The notes under the pieces were generated by a model. That model made no database searches, had not been told where the DNA came from, and saw nothing but the letters and a program-made list of their open reading frames with translations. Below are positions 1 to 7,297 of a stretch of 11,455 bases of DNA, piece by piece. Position numbers and translations under genes: made by a program. Position 1 is the stretch's first letter. Every line of letters begins with the position of its first letter. Source of the stretch: Prevotella sp. (GTDB taxonomy: Bacteria > Bacteroidota > Bacteroidia > Bacteroidales > Bacteroidaceae); NCBI GenBank assembly GCA_021204735.1, contig JAJPYV010000285.1, positions 1,531 to 12,985 of the forward strand, written 5' to 3'.

Positions 1-5
1 TGTGT

Positions 6-49
6 CGTTTCTCCGAAACGAGCGGACTCAATAAATTGTGTCCCTACAT
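6..49 (-). repeat. REP-like element, copy 1 (upstream of hisC)
   Basis: Read on the - strand this starts with ATGTAG, whose GTAG (44-47) is followed at once by an imperfect palindrome at 24-43. That palindrome has 9-base arms, one T:T mismatch and an AA centre. After a short linker comes a second hairpin at 6-20, with a 6-bp stem CGTTTC/GAAACG and a 3-base loop. A GTAG or GGAG tetranucleotide at the foot of an imperfect hairpin is the hallmark of REP sequences mobilised by RAYT (IS200-like) transposases. Bases 17-49 match 1252-1284 exactly over 33 bp. No RAYT gene is in the window, so the REP assignment rests on structure only. The element may continue beyond the left edge. Confidence 0.65.
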
Positions 50-80
50 TAGCTGTGAGCTACTTGCGATTTGAGGATGA

Positions 81-115
81 AGTTAGAAGTTTACTTTTGC
101 TTGTGTATTTTCTTG
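81..115 (+). repeat. Composite 7-mer / TGCTTG repeat, copy 1 (degenerate)
   Basis: This is the weakest of five related intergenic repeats. A degenerate 7-mer part (AGTT then AGAAGTT, 81-91) is followed by TGCTTG at 98-103 and TTCTTG at 110-115, spaced 12 bp start to start. It occupies most of the hisC leader. I see no convincing TAnnTTTG promoter between it and the hisC start. Confidence 0.5.
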
Positions 116-142
116 AAATTGTGAATTAACAGTTGGGGATTG

Positions 143-1186
143 ATGAAAGGATTAGAAGAACTTACGAGGGGGAATATATGGAAGTTGGAGCCATATAGTA
201 GTGCACGGAATGAGTATAGCGGGCACAAGGCGACCGTGTTTTTGGATGCCAATGAAAACCCATACAACAGTCCGTATAACCGCTACCCCGACCCATTGCA
301 GTTGGAATTGAAAGCCCGCATATCGAAGGTGAAAGGAGTGAGGGCAGAGAACATATTCCTTGGGAACGGATCAGATGAGGCAATAGACTTGGTATATCGT
401 TGTTTTGCCTGTCCCAGAACGGACAATGTGGTAGCTATGGAACCAACATACGGCATGTATAAAGTATGTGCCGACATAAACGATGTGGAATACAGACCAG
501 TATTGCTCGATGACCATTACCAGATAACGGCAGAAAAATTGTTGGGTGCATGCGACAATAAAACTAAGATTATTTGGATATGTTCACCGAACAATCCAAC
601 AGGTAATAGTATCAACAGGGAAGAAGTAATAAAGACGATAACAGGTTTTGAGGGCTTGGTGGTGGTTGACGAGGCATATATCGACTTCTCGCGATTGAGT
701 TCGTTGCGCTATGAGCTCGACAGATACCCAAATCTTATAGTGCTCAACACATTCAGTAAGGCATGGGGTTGCGCTGCCATCAGATTAGGCATGGCATTCG
801 CCCAAAAAGAAATCATCGACATATTTAATAAGGTGAAATACCCGTACAATATCAATCTGCTGACGCAAGAGCAAGCGATGAAAGCGTTGAAAGACCCATT
901 TGAGGTAGAAAAGTGGGTGCGCTTGCTGTTGCAGGAGCGTGGAAACATGATGGAAGCATTCAGTATGCTGCCATTCTGTGAGAAAGTATATCCGTCGGAT
1001 GCGAATTTCTTTCTCGTGAAAGTGAAAGACGCACAAACCATTTATGATTATCTTGTGAGTATGGGGATAATCGTTAGGAACAGGACAAAAGTAAAATTGT
1101 GCGGCAATTGCCTGAGAATAACTGTGGGAAGAAAGAGCGAAAACACGGAGGTGCTTGCGGCGCTGCGCCGCTGGGGGCGGAATTAA
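143..1186 (+). CDS. hisC: Histidinol-phosphate aminotransferase
   Basis: This is a PLP-dependent fold-type I aminotransferase (347 aa, normal length for HisC). It converts imidazole acetol phosphate and glutamate to histidinol phosphate and 2-oxoglutarate in cytoplasmic histidine synthesis. HisC hallmarks are LDANENP (34-40), RYPDP (47-51), CSPNNPTG (147-154), DEAY (176-179), the PLP lysine K206 in TFSKAWG, R214 in AIRLGM, and R325 near the C-terminus in LRITVG, which fits the substrate-carboxylate arginine. The whole protein reads like the Bacteroidetes HisC type. I chose the ATG at 143; a TTG directly before it (140) keeps the frame but is less likely. It is the only + strand gene here. hisB does not follow, since the next gene is convergent, and hisD, if present, lies beyond the left edge. 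A REP-like element lies on each side. The function call is firm; its separation from the other his genes is unusual. Confidence 0.95.
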   Translation: MKGLEELTRGNIWKLEPYSSARNEYSGHKATVFLDANENPYNSPYNRYPDPLQLELKARISKVKGVRAENIFLGNGSDEAIDLVYRCFACPRTDNVVAMEPTYGMYKVCADINDVEYRPVLLDDHYQITAEKLLGACDNKTKIIWICSPNNPTGNSINREEVIKTITGFEGLVVVDEAYIDFSRLSSLRYELDRYPNLIVLNTFSKAWGCAAIRLGMAFAQKEIIDIFNKVKYPYNINLLTQEQAMKALKDPFEVEKWVRLLLQERGNMMEAFSMLPFCEKVYPSDANFFLVKVKDAQTIYDYLVSMGIIVRNRTKVKLCGNCLRITVGRKSENTEVLAALRRWGRN

Positions 1187-1231
1187 GAATTAAGAATTCT
1201 TTTTTGCTTGGCACCTTGCTTGCGTTGCTTG
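1181..1231 (+). repeat. Composite 7-mer / TGCTTG repeat, copy 2
   Basis: A tandem 7-mer part with unit AAGAATT (1181-1198) overlaps the last codons of hisC. It is followed by TGCTTG at 1205-1210, 1217-1222 and 1226-1231, spaced 12 and then 9 bp start to start. A further isolated TGCTTG lies at 1295-1300. The repeat runs almost directly into REP-like copy 2. Confidence 0.7.
1185..1205 (+). terminator. hisC: Weak candidate terminator of hisC
   Basis: AAGAATT (1185-1191) can pair with AATTCTT (1195-1201) across a 3-base loop, and the T run extends to 1205. The stem starts inside the hisC stop codon. It has only one G:C pair, so termination would be weak. The same bases form the 7-mer part of the composite repeat, so the hairpin may be incidental. 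Confidence 0.3.
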
Positions 1232-1240
1232 ATAGAAATT

Positions 1241-1284
1241 CGTTCTTTCAGAACGAGCGGACTCAATAAATTGTGTCCCTACAT
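1241..1284 (-). repeat. REP-like element, copy 2 (between hisC and the convergent permease gene)
   Basis: This has the same architecture and orientation as the copy at 6-49. GTAG on the - strand (1279-1282) abuts the imperfect palindrome 1259-1278, and a second hairpin lies at 1241-1255 (stem CGTTCT/AGAACG, loop TTC). Compared with copy 1, the second hairpin has two stem pairs changed on both arms (T:A to C:G and C:G to T:A), so pairing is kept. It sits in the 121-nt gap between two convergent genes and could act as a bidirectional 3' hairpin, although neither stem is followed by a T run. Confidence 0.7.
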
Positions 1285-1307
1285 AGGATAACGTTGCTTG
1301 ACAAATT

Positions 1308-2555
1308 TTACTCGTACTTCATGGACTTGGCGGGGTGGATGTGAGAGATGAGGTAGCTGGGGGCGATGAGTACAAAGACGCTGATGAGGAAAGTGGCGAT
1401 GTTGAGGAGAATTATTATCGGGATGTTTATTTCCACAGGTACCACCTTAACATAATAAGTAGAAGGGTCAAGTGTTACTAATCCTGTGTATTTCTGGATT
1501 AACATAAGAGCAATAGCGATTATATCGCCAAGAAGCATCCCACGACCGATGATGAACACAGCAAACCACAGGAATGTTTTACGCACTAACTTGTTGCCGG
1601 CACCCAAAGCTTTCAAAATACCAATCATGTTAGTACGTTCAAGGATGATAATAAGCAGACCAGAAATCATTGTGAAGCCAGCCACGCAAAGCATCAAGAT
1701 GAGGATAATCCACACATTCAAGTCAAGCAAGTCGAGCCAGGCAAAGATTTGCGGATTAGACTGCTGAATAGTTTCCGAAGAATACGTCTCATTATACCTA
1801 TCGAGTCTGCGGTTCACCTTTTGGATCAGGACATCCTCAACATCATTTAGTTTATTGAAATCATTTACGGTAAGTTCTGCACCGCTTATTTGGTCATTTT
1901 CCCAACTATTCAAACGGACGGCAGAATAAAGGTCAGTGAAACACACAGCTTTGTCGTATTGTGTAAGGTTAGTTTCATACACCCCCGCGACAGTAAATCT
2001 ACGAGTGCGCACATCATTCTTATCAAAGAAATAAGCGAATACCCTATCTCCTGTGTCTAATTTCAGTAAGTTAGCCATAATCTTCGAGATAAGAATCTTG
2101 TTTTGGCTGACCGAATCGCTGAAAACCGGAATGCTGCCGCTCACCAAGTTGTTGTGAATAAAAGTAGTGTCGTATTCAGGTCCGACGCCCTTGAACATCA
2201 CACCGAGGAAATCGCTGTCAGTCTTGAGAATACCCTGTTTCATGGCAAAACGTTGCACGTGGTTCACCCCATTGATAGTCCTTAGAACATCGAGCATACT
2301 ATCAGGCATGCAGATAGGCGACTGAATATTGTTGTGCAAGTAATAGAAGTTAGCCACCGTGATATGACTTCCGAAGCCGATAACTTTGTCACGGATGCCA
2401 TGCTTAAAACCGAGTATGATACACACAGAGATAAGCATTACCGCCAAACCGATGGCGACACCAGCCGTAGCGATACGGATAGCCGGGCGACTGACCTCCT
2501 GTTTGTCGCTGTTGTCCGAATAGATACGTTTTGCTATGAAAAGCGGTAAGTTCAT
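1308..2555 (-). CDS. LolC/LolE-type ABC transporter permease (FtsX-like), orphan
   Basis: This is a 415-aa inner-membrane protein with the LolC/E layout. It has a short cytoplasmic N-terminus (SRPAIRIATAGVAIGLAVML, 22-41), TM1 at about 28-50, a periplasmic domain of about 225 residues, and TM2-4 at about 280-305, 328-353 and 376-402. The coupling-helix motif ERTNMIGILKALGAG (306-320) and the C-terminal ending HPAKSMKYE are typical. LolCDE releases lipoproteins from the inner membrane to LolA. Bacteroidetes often encode one or two such permeases without an adjacent LolD ATPase, and none is adjacent here. The gene follows the aminotransferase gene by 39 nt and is probably co-transcribed with it. 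It converges on hisC across REP-like copy 2. The family call is firm. A lipoprotein-release role is inferred from the family; a MacB-like export role is the alternative. Confidence 0.88.
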   Translation of the reverse strand: MNLPLFIAKRIYSDNSDKQEVSRPAIRIATAGVAIGLAVMLISVCIILGFKHGIRDKVIGFGSHITVANFYYLHNNIQSPICMPDSMLDVLRTINGVNHVQRFAMKQGILKTDSDFLGVMFKGVGPEYDTTFIHNNLVSGSIPVFSDSVSQNKILISKIMANLLKLDTGDRVFAYFFDKNDVRTRRFTVAGVYETNLTQYDKAVCFTDLYSAVRLNSWENDQISGAELTVNDFNKLNDVEDVLIQKVNRRLDRYNETYSSETIQQSNPQIFAWLDLLDLNVWIILILMLCVAGFTMISGLLIIILERTNMIGILKALGAGNKLVRKTFLWFAVFIIGRGMLLGDIIAIALMLIQKYTGLVTLDPSTYYVKVVPVEINIPIIILLNIATFLISVFVLIAPSYLISHIHPAKSMKYE

Positions 2556-2594
2556 GTAAAAAATACCAGATGCCAGAATAGTTGGCTTTTAAGA

Positions 2595-3797
2595 TTAGTC
2601 CTCGACCCTGCCAGGATAAGCCTCAAGAGCCTTGCGAAGGACATGCAAGGCACGGATTAAGTCCTCTTTTTTAAGCACGTATGCGATACGCACCTCGTTG
2701 ATGCCCGTGTTAGGAGTGGTATAGAAACCAGAGGCAGGTGACATCATCACCGTCTCTCCCTCATAGTTAAACTCCTCGAGGCACCAGCGGCAGAAATCGT
2801 CGCTATTGTCGACAGGTAGTTTGGCAACCGTATAGAAAGCCCCCATAGGGATAGGCGAATACACGCCAGGTATGCGGTTTAGTCCATCGATAAGGCACTT
2901 ACGCCGCTCCACATACTCATCATAGACATTGCGGAGATACTCCTCGTCAGCATCAAGAGACGCTTCAGCAGCAATTTGACCGATAAGAGGAGGCGATAAG
3001 CGAGCCTGGCAGAATTTCATCACAGCCTTGCGTACATCTTTATTCTTTGTGATAAGAGCACCGATGCGGATGCCACACTCACTGTAACGTTTGCTGACAG
3101 AGTCGATAAGAACCACATTCTGTTCGATACCCTCAAGGTGGCAGGCACTGATGTAAGGAGAGCCTGTGTAGATAAACTCACGGTACACTTCATCAGAGAA
3201 TAGATAAAGGTCATATTTCTTCACGAGGTCACGGATTTGGTGCATCTCACGTCGGGTATAAAGGTAACCGGTAGGGTTATTAGGGTTGCAGATGAGTATT
3301 GCACGGGTACGCTCGTTGATAAGTTCCTCAAACTTCTCAACTTTCGGAAGTGAGAAGCCCTCCTCGATAGTAGTGGTGATAGTGCGGATAGTAGCACCGG
3401 CAGAGATAGCGAACGCCATATAGTTGGCGTATGCTGGTTCAGGAACGATAATCTCGTCGCCAGGGTTGAGGCATGACATGAAAGCAAAGAGCACCGCCTC
3501 GCTACCCCCGCAAGTAATTATAATGTCATCAGGCTCAACGTTGATGTTGAATTTCTCATAATAACTAACGAGTTTCTCACGGTAGCTCAAGTTGCCTTGA
3601 GAGGGAGAATACTCCAATATATCCCTGTCGATATTACGAATAGCGTCGAGAGCCACTTGCGGAGTGGGCAAGTCAGGTTGTCCGATATTGAGGTGATACA
3701 CTTTGATTCCGCGTTTTTTAGCGGCAGCTGCGAGCGGGGCGAGTTTCCTGATAGGAGACTCAGGCATTTCCAGACCGCGAACAGAAATTTGAGGCAT
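2595..3797 (-). CDS. Pyridoxal phosphate-dependent class I/II aminotransferase (AspC-like)
   Basis: This is a 400-aa fold-type I aminotransferase, probably cytoplasmic. Visible landmarks are HLNIGQPDLPTP (35-46), TCGGSEA (95-101), NPNNPTGY (171-178), SDEVYREF (201-208; D202 and Y205 contact PLP), the Schiff-base lysine K236 in SVSKRYSECG, R244 in GIRIGAL and R370 in NEVRIAYV, which should bind the substrate carboxylate. The set is complete, so the enzyme should be active. The family includes aspartate, aromatic and alanine-type transaminases, and the sequence alone does not settle the substrate. It is the first gene of a likely two-gene unit with the LolE-like permease. Its start at ATG 3797 lies about 27 nt from a good -7 box. 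No catalytic residue is missing, and composition looks like the neighbours. Confidence 0.9.
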   Translation of the reverse strand: MPQISVRGLEMPESPIRKLAPLAAAAKKRGIKVYHLNIGQPDLPTPQVALDAIRNIDRDILEYSPSQGNLSYREKLVSYYEKFNINVEPDDIIITCGGSEAVLFAFMSCLNPGDEIIVPEPAYANYMAFAISAGATIRTITTTIEEGFSLPKVEKFEELINERTRAILICNPNNPTGYLYTRREMHQIRDLVKKYDLYLFSDEVYREFIYTGSPYISACHLEGIEQNVVLIDSVSKRYSECGIRIGALITKNKDVRKAVMKFCQARLSPPLIGQIAAEASLDADEEYLRNVYDEYVERRKCLIDGLNRIPGVYSPIPMGAFYTVAKLPVDNSDDFCRWCLEEFNYEGETVMMSPASGFYTTPNTGINEVRIAYVLKKEDLIRALHVLRKALEAYPGRVED

Positions 3798-3823
3798 AAT
3801 GCTAAACTTTACGTTTCAACCTG

Positions 3824-3831
3824 CAAAGGTA
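3824..3831 (-). promoter_or_regulatory. Bacteroidetes -7 box (TACCTTTG) of the aminotransferase gene
   Basis: The - strand reads TTTTTCAC-TACCTTTG-CAGG, matching the TAnnTTTG -7 element of Bacteroidetes promoters. Transcription would begin a few bases downstream, giving a leader of about 20 nt. No TTTG -33 element lies at the usual 19-21 nt; the 7-mer tract 3841-3874 occupies that position. The same TTTTTCACTAYCTTTGCA string occurs at the nucleoside transporter promoter (11339-11346). Confidence 0.65.
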
Positions 3832-3840
3832 GTGAAAAAT

Positions 3841-3898
3841 AAAATTAAAAATTAAAAATTAAAAATTAAAAATTCACTTTTGCTTGAGAGATTGCTTG
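3841..3898 (+). repeat. Composite 7-mer / TGCTTG repeat, copy 3
   Basis: Nearly five perfect units of AAAAATT (3841-3874) are followed by CACTT and then TGCTTG at 3881-3886 and 3893-3898, exactly 12 bp apart. The 7-mer part covers the -33 region of the aminotransferase promoter on the - strand. The rest of the 173-nt gap up to the GH53 stop codon holds no other clear element. Confidence 0.8.
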
Positions 3899-3970
3899 AG
3901 GGAGGTGAAAATACCAGAATTTTCTTTTTTTGCAGTTAAGATTGAAAATGTTGTATTAAGATTATACACA

Positions 3971-5347
3971 TCATTTAACTACAACTTTCTTGCCATTGAT
4001 GATATACAATCCTTTGCGTGAGGTATCTTTGACACGCATACCCTGGATGTTGTAAATGGAGGTGGAGATGGTTGGAGATGTGGTTACAGAGCTAATGCCT
4101 GTATCATTTAATTTTGTGTGATTAAAGTTCTGCACATTCATCAAAGCATCACTACTAATTAGTTGGTGAGATTCACTTTTCCATGATAATTCCCAAAAGC
4201 CACGATAGTCCCAACTTCCTTTAATTCTGTTGTTACCATCAGCATCAGCACCATTGCCGCACTCTTCCGGTTGCCAATAATAGAGGCCAGTGACATTAGA
4301 ATAATTATTGAGTGTGGAGGTAAGGTCAGATATGAAATTTGCCTGTGCAGACGTGCCATAGCCCCAAGTACAATATTGTTGTTCAGAGCTTGACAGCCAA
4401 TTCTCAACGTCAGGATAACTGTAATATCCAGTCTCCACTATTTGTATCTCTTTGTCAGGATATGCGGAAGTCAATGTAGATAAAGTGCTTTCAAGATTAG
4501 ATAAAGAGCCCTGCCAAGCAGGATAATAGCTAAGACCGATAACATCATAGTCGGTAAAACCACCTTGCTCTACCCAGTCATAGAAATTTTTAGTTTGTGT
4601 ACTGTTACTGGTGCGCTCGCTATGAAGTACAATCTTTGCCGTAGGAGCGTTGGATTGGCGCACACCCTCTGCACCAGCATTAAGCAATGTAGCAAAGCGG
4701 TCAATCTTCGTTTGTTGAGCAGAATAGGAACTTGACAGATTGAAGAAGTGAGAGGAATTGTTTTTACCACTGAAAGAATCCCACAGCATGCCATAGCTTA
4801 CCTCATTGCCAAGTTGTACATAATCAGGGGCAGCACCGTAATCAACGAGTTGGTTGATTACGTCAGTGGTGTAGCTTTTGACTTGAGCGGCAAGAATTTC
4901 TGTATCCGTACTTTTGTCCATGCCCCAACTTTCCGGTATCCACTGTTTGGAGACATCAGTCCATGTGTCACTATAGAAAATGTCAAGGAGAAAATACATG
5001 CCTGCATCCTTGATACGCTTGCCCAACGCCTTTACATAGTCTAAATCTTGACAAGTGGCGAGATACTCATCATATTGTTCTTTATCGTCTAATGTCGGGT
5101 CAACAAGCAGGCGCACACGGATTGCGGTCCAACCAGCGACATCACGGAGGTAGCCAAGCATGCCATCGCTGTAATTGTTGGTGATAGAATTGCCGTTGGC
5201 ATCCAACCAATCATCGCCAGCTGTCTCGTAAGCAGGAACAAGACTTATATCACCACCGACAACACGAACTATATCATCAGAAACGGCAGCAGATAGTTGC
5301 AGCACAGAGATTAATATAACGGTTAAAGTAAAAGTCAGCTTTTTCAT
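3971..5347 (-). CDS. Secreted GH53 endo-beta-1,4-galactanase with C-terminal sorting-type tail
   Basis: This 458-aa clan GH-A glycosidase is predicted to cut internal beta-1,4-galactosyl bonds in type I arabinogalactan and pectic RG-I side chains. An N-terminal Sec signal peptide (about 1-21, no lipobox Cys) precedes GGDISLVPAYETAGDDW (31-47), a start typical of GH53. IRVRLLVDP (76-84), VQLGNEVS (177-184, acid/base E182), GLSYYPAWQG (271-280), IQIVETGYYS (301-310, nucleophile E305) and LYYWQPEE (355-362) follow. Both catalytic glutamates are present. The last 43 residues, including IYNIQGMRV and KGLYIINGKK, match the short tails of Prevotella exported proteins and resemble type IX sorting domains, which suggests surface or secreted delivery. 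No SusC/SusD, regulator or beta-galactosidase gene is adjacent, although such genes usually accompany GH53 in a utilisation locus. Repeat tracts flank the gene on both sides, which may mark a separate acquisition. Confidence 0.9.
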   Translation of the reverse strand: MKKLTFTLTVILISVLQLSAAVSDDIVRVVGGDISLVPAYETAGDDWLDANGNSITNNYSDGMLGYLRDVAGWTAIRVRLLVDPTLDDKEQYDEYLATCQDLDYVKALGKRIKDAGMYFLLDIFYSDTWTDVSKQWIPESWGMDKSTDTEILAAQVKSYTTDVINQLVDYGAAPDYVQLGNEVSYGMLWDSFSGKNNSSHFFNLSSSYSAQQTKIDRFATLLNAGAEGVRQSNAPTAKIVLHSERTSNSTQTKNFYDWVEQGGFTDYDVIGLSYYPAWQGSLSNLESTLSTLTSAYPDKEIQIVETGYYSYPDVENWLSSSEQQYCTWGYGTSAQANFISDLTSTLNNYSNVTGLYYWQPEECGNGADADGNNRIKGSWDYRGFWELSWKSESHQLISSDALMNVQNFNHTKLNDTGISSVTTSPTISTSIYNIQGMRVKDTSRKGLYIINGKKVVVK

Positions 5348-5356
5348 TGTATGTCT

Positions 5357-5387
5357 ATTTTTTAGAGTGAATGCAGCAGTGCTGCAA
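5357..5387 (-). promoter_or_regulatory. Candidate GH53 promoter with a 15-bp palindrome in its spacer
   Basis: On the - strand TTG (5385-5387) and TAAAAAAT (5357-5364) are 20 nt apart, a correct spacing with a poor -7 box. The spacer holds TGCAGCA-G-TGCTGCA (5372-5386), a perfect inverted repeat with 7-base arms around one base. The single-base centre suits a dimeric DNA-binding protein better than an RNA hairpin, so an operator for a sugar-responsive regulator is possible. The palindrome is seen; its role is inferred. Confidence 0.4.
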
Positions 5388-5458
5388 GTTAAAAGTTAAA
5401 AATTAAAAATGCGATATTGCTTGCGTTGCCACTTGTAGATAGCTTGCGTATTAGCTTG
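5386..5458 (+). repeat. Composite 7-mer / TGCTTG repeat, copy 4
   Basis: Units of AAAAGTT and AAAAATT are mixed in one tract (5386-5410). They are followed by TGCTTG (5418-5423), CACTTG (5430-5435), AGCTTG (5441-5446) and AGCTTG (5453-5458), spaced 12, 11 and 12 bp. The last motif overlaps the stop end of the FtsX-like permease gene. On the other side the tract touches the palindrome and possible -33 element of the GH53 gene. Confidence 0.7.
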
Positions 5459-6656
5459 TTTCTTTTCTGTTCCAGATAGCCATGACTTTGCGATAGATGG
5501 CGAGTTGGTTGATGATGGAAACGAGGATGAAGAGGATGATACCCAACAAGATTGAGGGGAACATGGAAGAATAGTCCATTTCAGGGAAAAGGTTCTCTAT
5601 GATACCCATGTAATAGTTGCGGATGAAAGATATTATGACCAACGCAATGATCAGAACGAAAGCATTAAGGCACAAAGTTAGGAGTTCGTAGGGGAGAGCC
5701 ACACGGAAAGGACTATAACCGATTAAGAGGAGATTCTCCAATTTCGTGGTGTTCTTCTGTACGAGCAAGTAGATGCTAAGCATGAGGATATAGAAACTCA
5801 GGATGCTTATTATGATGCCAACAACCATTACGACAGACACCAGCATACGCAAGAAATAAGTAGTTTTCTCACTCTGCAACTTATCATCATCCACCTCATA
5901 ACCCTTACGGTCAAAATATTTCATGATATTCTCATCAGCAGGGTTAGCAACCTCAACGATAAGTCGGGTAGGTTCAGAATTGCTTTCAGGAGCATAAAAA
6001 CTGTTAGCCCAGTCCATGAAAGTCTGTGGAACAAGGATAGTGTTAAGACGGTTGGAAAAGCCGATGACCCTCCCCTTAAACTCATCCTGATGACCATTGC
6101 CATGGATGAAGATATTGAAATCAATCATACCCACGAGACCATCGCTGATTTTCGGTAGAGAGTGCGACTGTGCGAAACCGAAGTTGTACATATTTATATA
6201 AGAGCGAGGAAGGATGATAGGCACCTCACGACTGCCCTCTGTGTAATTCCAATCCTTGAGAGATACATCAACAAAATCATTAGGCACACTCTCAAAAAAC
6301 AGTTCAGAGTTAATGACAGGCGTACCGTTGATCCCCATGTTCGCACTCACCTTATACTCAGTAGAAGTGAATTTTCCGACATTTTTCACGAAATCCTGTG
6401 ATGCCAGTTCGTCAATTTCAGCATTGTTGAACGAGTTAGAACGCCCGGTGATAGAATTGGCAGCCCCAATACTCTTGCTCACGATAAGAAAGTCAGACTT
6501 CATGAAACTGTCCTGTGATGTAAATATAGGAAGCACGTCACGGTAAAACTGGTAGCCAAGAAGGACGATAAGCATACCGAAGAGGTTAGCCAATGCGAAC
6601 CCCGCAAACTGCGGAACGCTGATATGTCGGCGCAATAATTTCCAGACTAATGTCAT
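5451..6656 (-). CDS. FtsX-like ABC transporter permease
   Basis: This is a 401-aa membrane protein with the four-helix FtsX/MacB layout: TM1 at about 15-35, a periplasmic domain of about 230 residues, and TM2-4 at about 268-298, 322-346 and 364-386. The segment after TM2, KLENLLLIGYSPFRVA (305-320), corresponds to the ERxxEIGILKALGAS coupling motif of the family, but the acidic/basic ER pair is not conserved. Its ATG overlaps the ATPase stop codon by 4 nt (ATGA), so the two are translationally coupled and should form one transporter. Together with the upstream lipoprotein gene they make a three-gene module. Such permeases usually do mechanotransmission or lipoprotein/peptide export and not solute import. 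The substrate is unknown. It is the last gene of the long - strand unit and ends inside repeat copy 4. Confidence 0.82.
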   Translation of the reverse strand: MTLVWKLLRRHISVPQFAGFALANLFGMLIVLLGYQFYRDVLPIFTSQDSFMKSDFLIVSKSIGAANSITGRSNSFNNAEIDELASQDFVKNVGKFTSTEYKVSANMGINGTPVINSELFFESVPNDFVDVSLKDWNYTEGSREVPIILPRSYINMYNFGFAQSHSLPKISDGLVGMIDFNIFIHGNGHQDEFKGRVIGFSNRLNTILVPQTFMDWANSFYAPESNSEPTRLIVEVANPADENIMKYFDRKGYEVDDDKLQSEKTTYFLRMLVSVVMVVGIIISILSFYILMLSIYLLVQKNTTKLENLLLIGYSPFRVALPYELLTLCLNAFVLIIALVIISFIRNYYMGIIENLFPEMDYSSMFPSILLGIILFILVSIINQLAIYRKVMAIWNRKETS

Positions 6657-7297
6657 AACTTAAAAACCTTTTGGTAGTTCAGGGCAATATGTTTTCCGAT
6701 ACTCGTGATGATAACCCCAGCCCCTTGAGCAAGAGCCTCCTCCATCATAATCTCCCCCATGACCTTAGAATTGCCATCATCAAGATGACTAATCGGTTCA
6801 TCAGCAAGGAGGAAGTCGAATGGTTGTACCAAAGCACGAATCAATGCGACACGCTGCTGTTGCCCGAACGACATGCGCCCCACAAGCGAGTTGAGTTTAT
6901 CCCCGATGCCAAGTAATTCAAACCAATCAACAATCTGTTTGTGCGATTTAAAATTAGTTAGCTTGTTTTTTATCTCCACGTTTTCGAGGGCCGTGAGTTC
7001 AGGGAATAGGCGCAGTTCCTGAAAGAGGTAACTGATATGCAGTTTGCGGATGTCCACCCAATCAGATACCCTAAGATTTTTGGTAGGAACATTATCAAAC
7101 GTTACGCTACCACTGAAATCATGACGGTAGCCGAGGACATAACTACAGAACGTACTCTTACCCTTACCACTATCAGCCTCCACGAGGTAGAGACCGCCCT
7201 TGTCTAACTGAACTACTTGATTCCAAATATCAGAAGATAGTTCCCCGTTTTGAGAGAACACGTTAGGAACGACAGAGTTAAAACCAATACAATTCAT
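6653..7297 (-). CDS. ABC transporter ATP-binding protein, FtsE/LolD-like, with altered motifs
   Basis: This is a single-domain ATPase (214 aa from the ATG at 7297). It starts one base inside the lipoprotein stop codon (TGATG); a GTG at 7300 would add one residue. The Walker A is ADSGKGKST (41-49, K47), with Ala in place of the usual first Gly. The Q-loop is LFQELRLFPELTALENV (Q93), the signature is SFGQQ (143-147) in place of LSGGQ, Walker B is FDFLLADEP (D166, E167) and the D-loop is SHLD. Where the H-loop normally reads ITHD it reads ITSIGKH, so the switch histidine is Ser199 unless His202 substitutes. Length and Q-loop place it with the FtsE/LolD/MacB group, which fits its FtsX-like partner. 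ATP binding looks likely, but the missing switch histidine may slow or change hydrolysis. Confidence 0.88.
   Translation of the reverse strand: MNCIGFNSVVPNVFSQNGELSSDIWNQVVQLDKGGLYLVEADSGKGKSTFCSYVLGYRHDFSGSVTFDNVPTKNLRVSDWVDIRKLHISYLFQELRLFPELTALENVEIKNKLTNFKSHKQIVDWFELLGIGDKLNSLVGRMSFGQQQRVALIRALVQPFDFLLADEPISHLDDGNSKVMGEIMMEEALAQGAGVIITSIGKHIALNYQKVFKL

Noticed and set aside
6..49. REP-like unit considered as an integron attC site or insertion-sequence end
   Set aside because: There is no integrase or transposase gene, no target duplication visible, and the GTAG-plus-palindrome layout fits a REP better.
140..142. TTG as start codon of hisC
   Set aside because: An ATG follows directly and the family's N-terminus does not need the extra residue.
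3841..3874. Short tandem repeat considered as a CRISPR array
   Set aside because: The units are 7 bp and contiguous, with no spacers and no cas genes.
3907..3931. Hairpin GAAAAT...ATTTTC followed by seven T on the + strand, resembling an intrinsic terminator
   Set aside because: No + strand gene ends near it; the GH53 transcript runs the other way, where no T run follows the stem. The stem is six pairs, mostly A:T.
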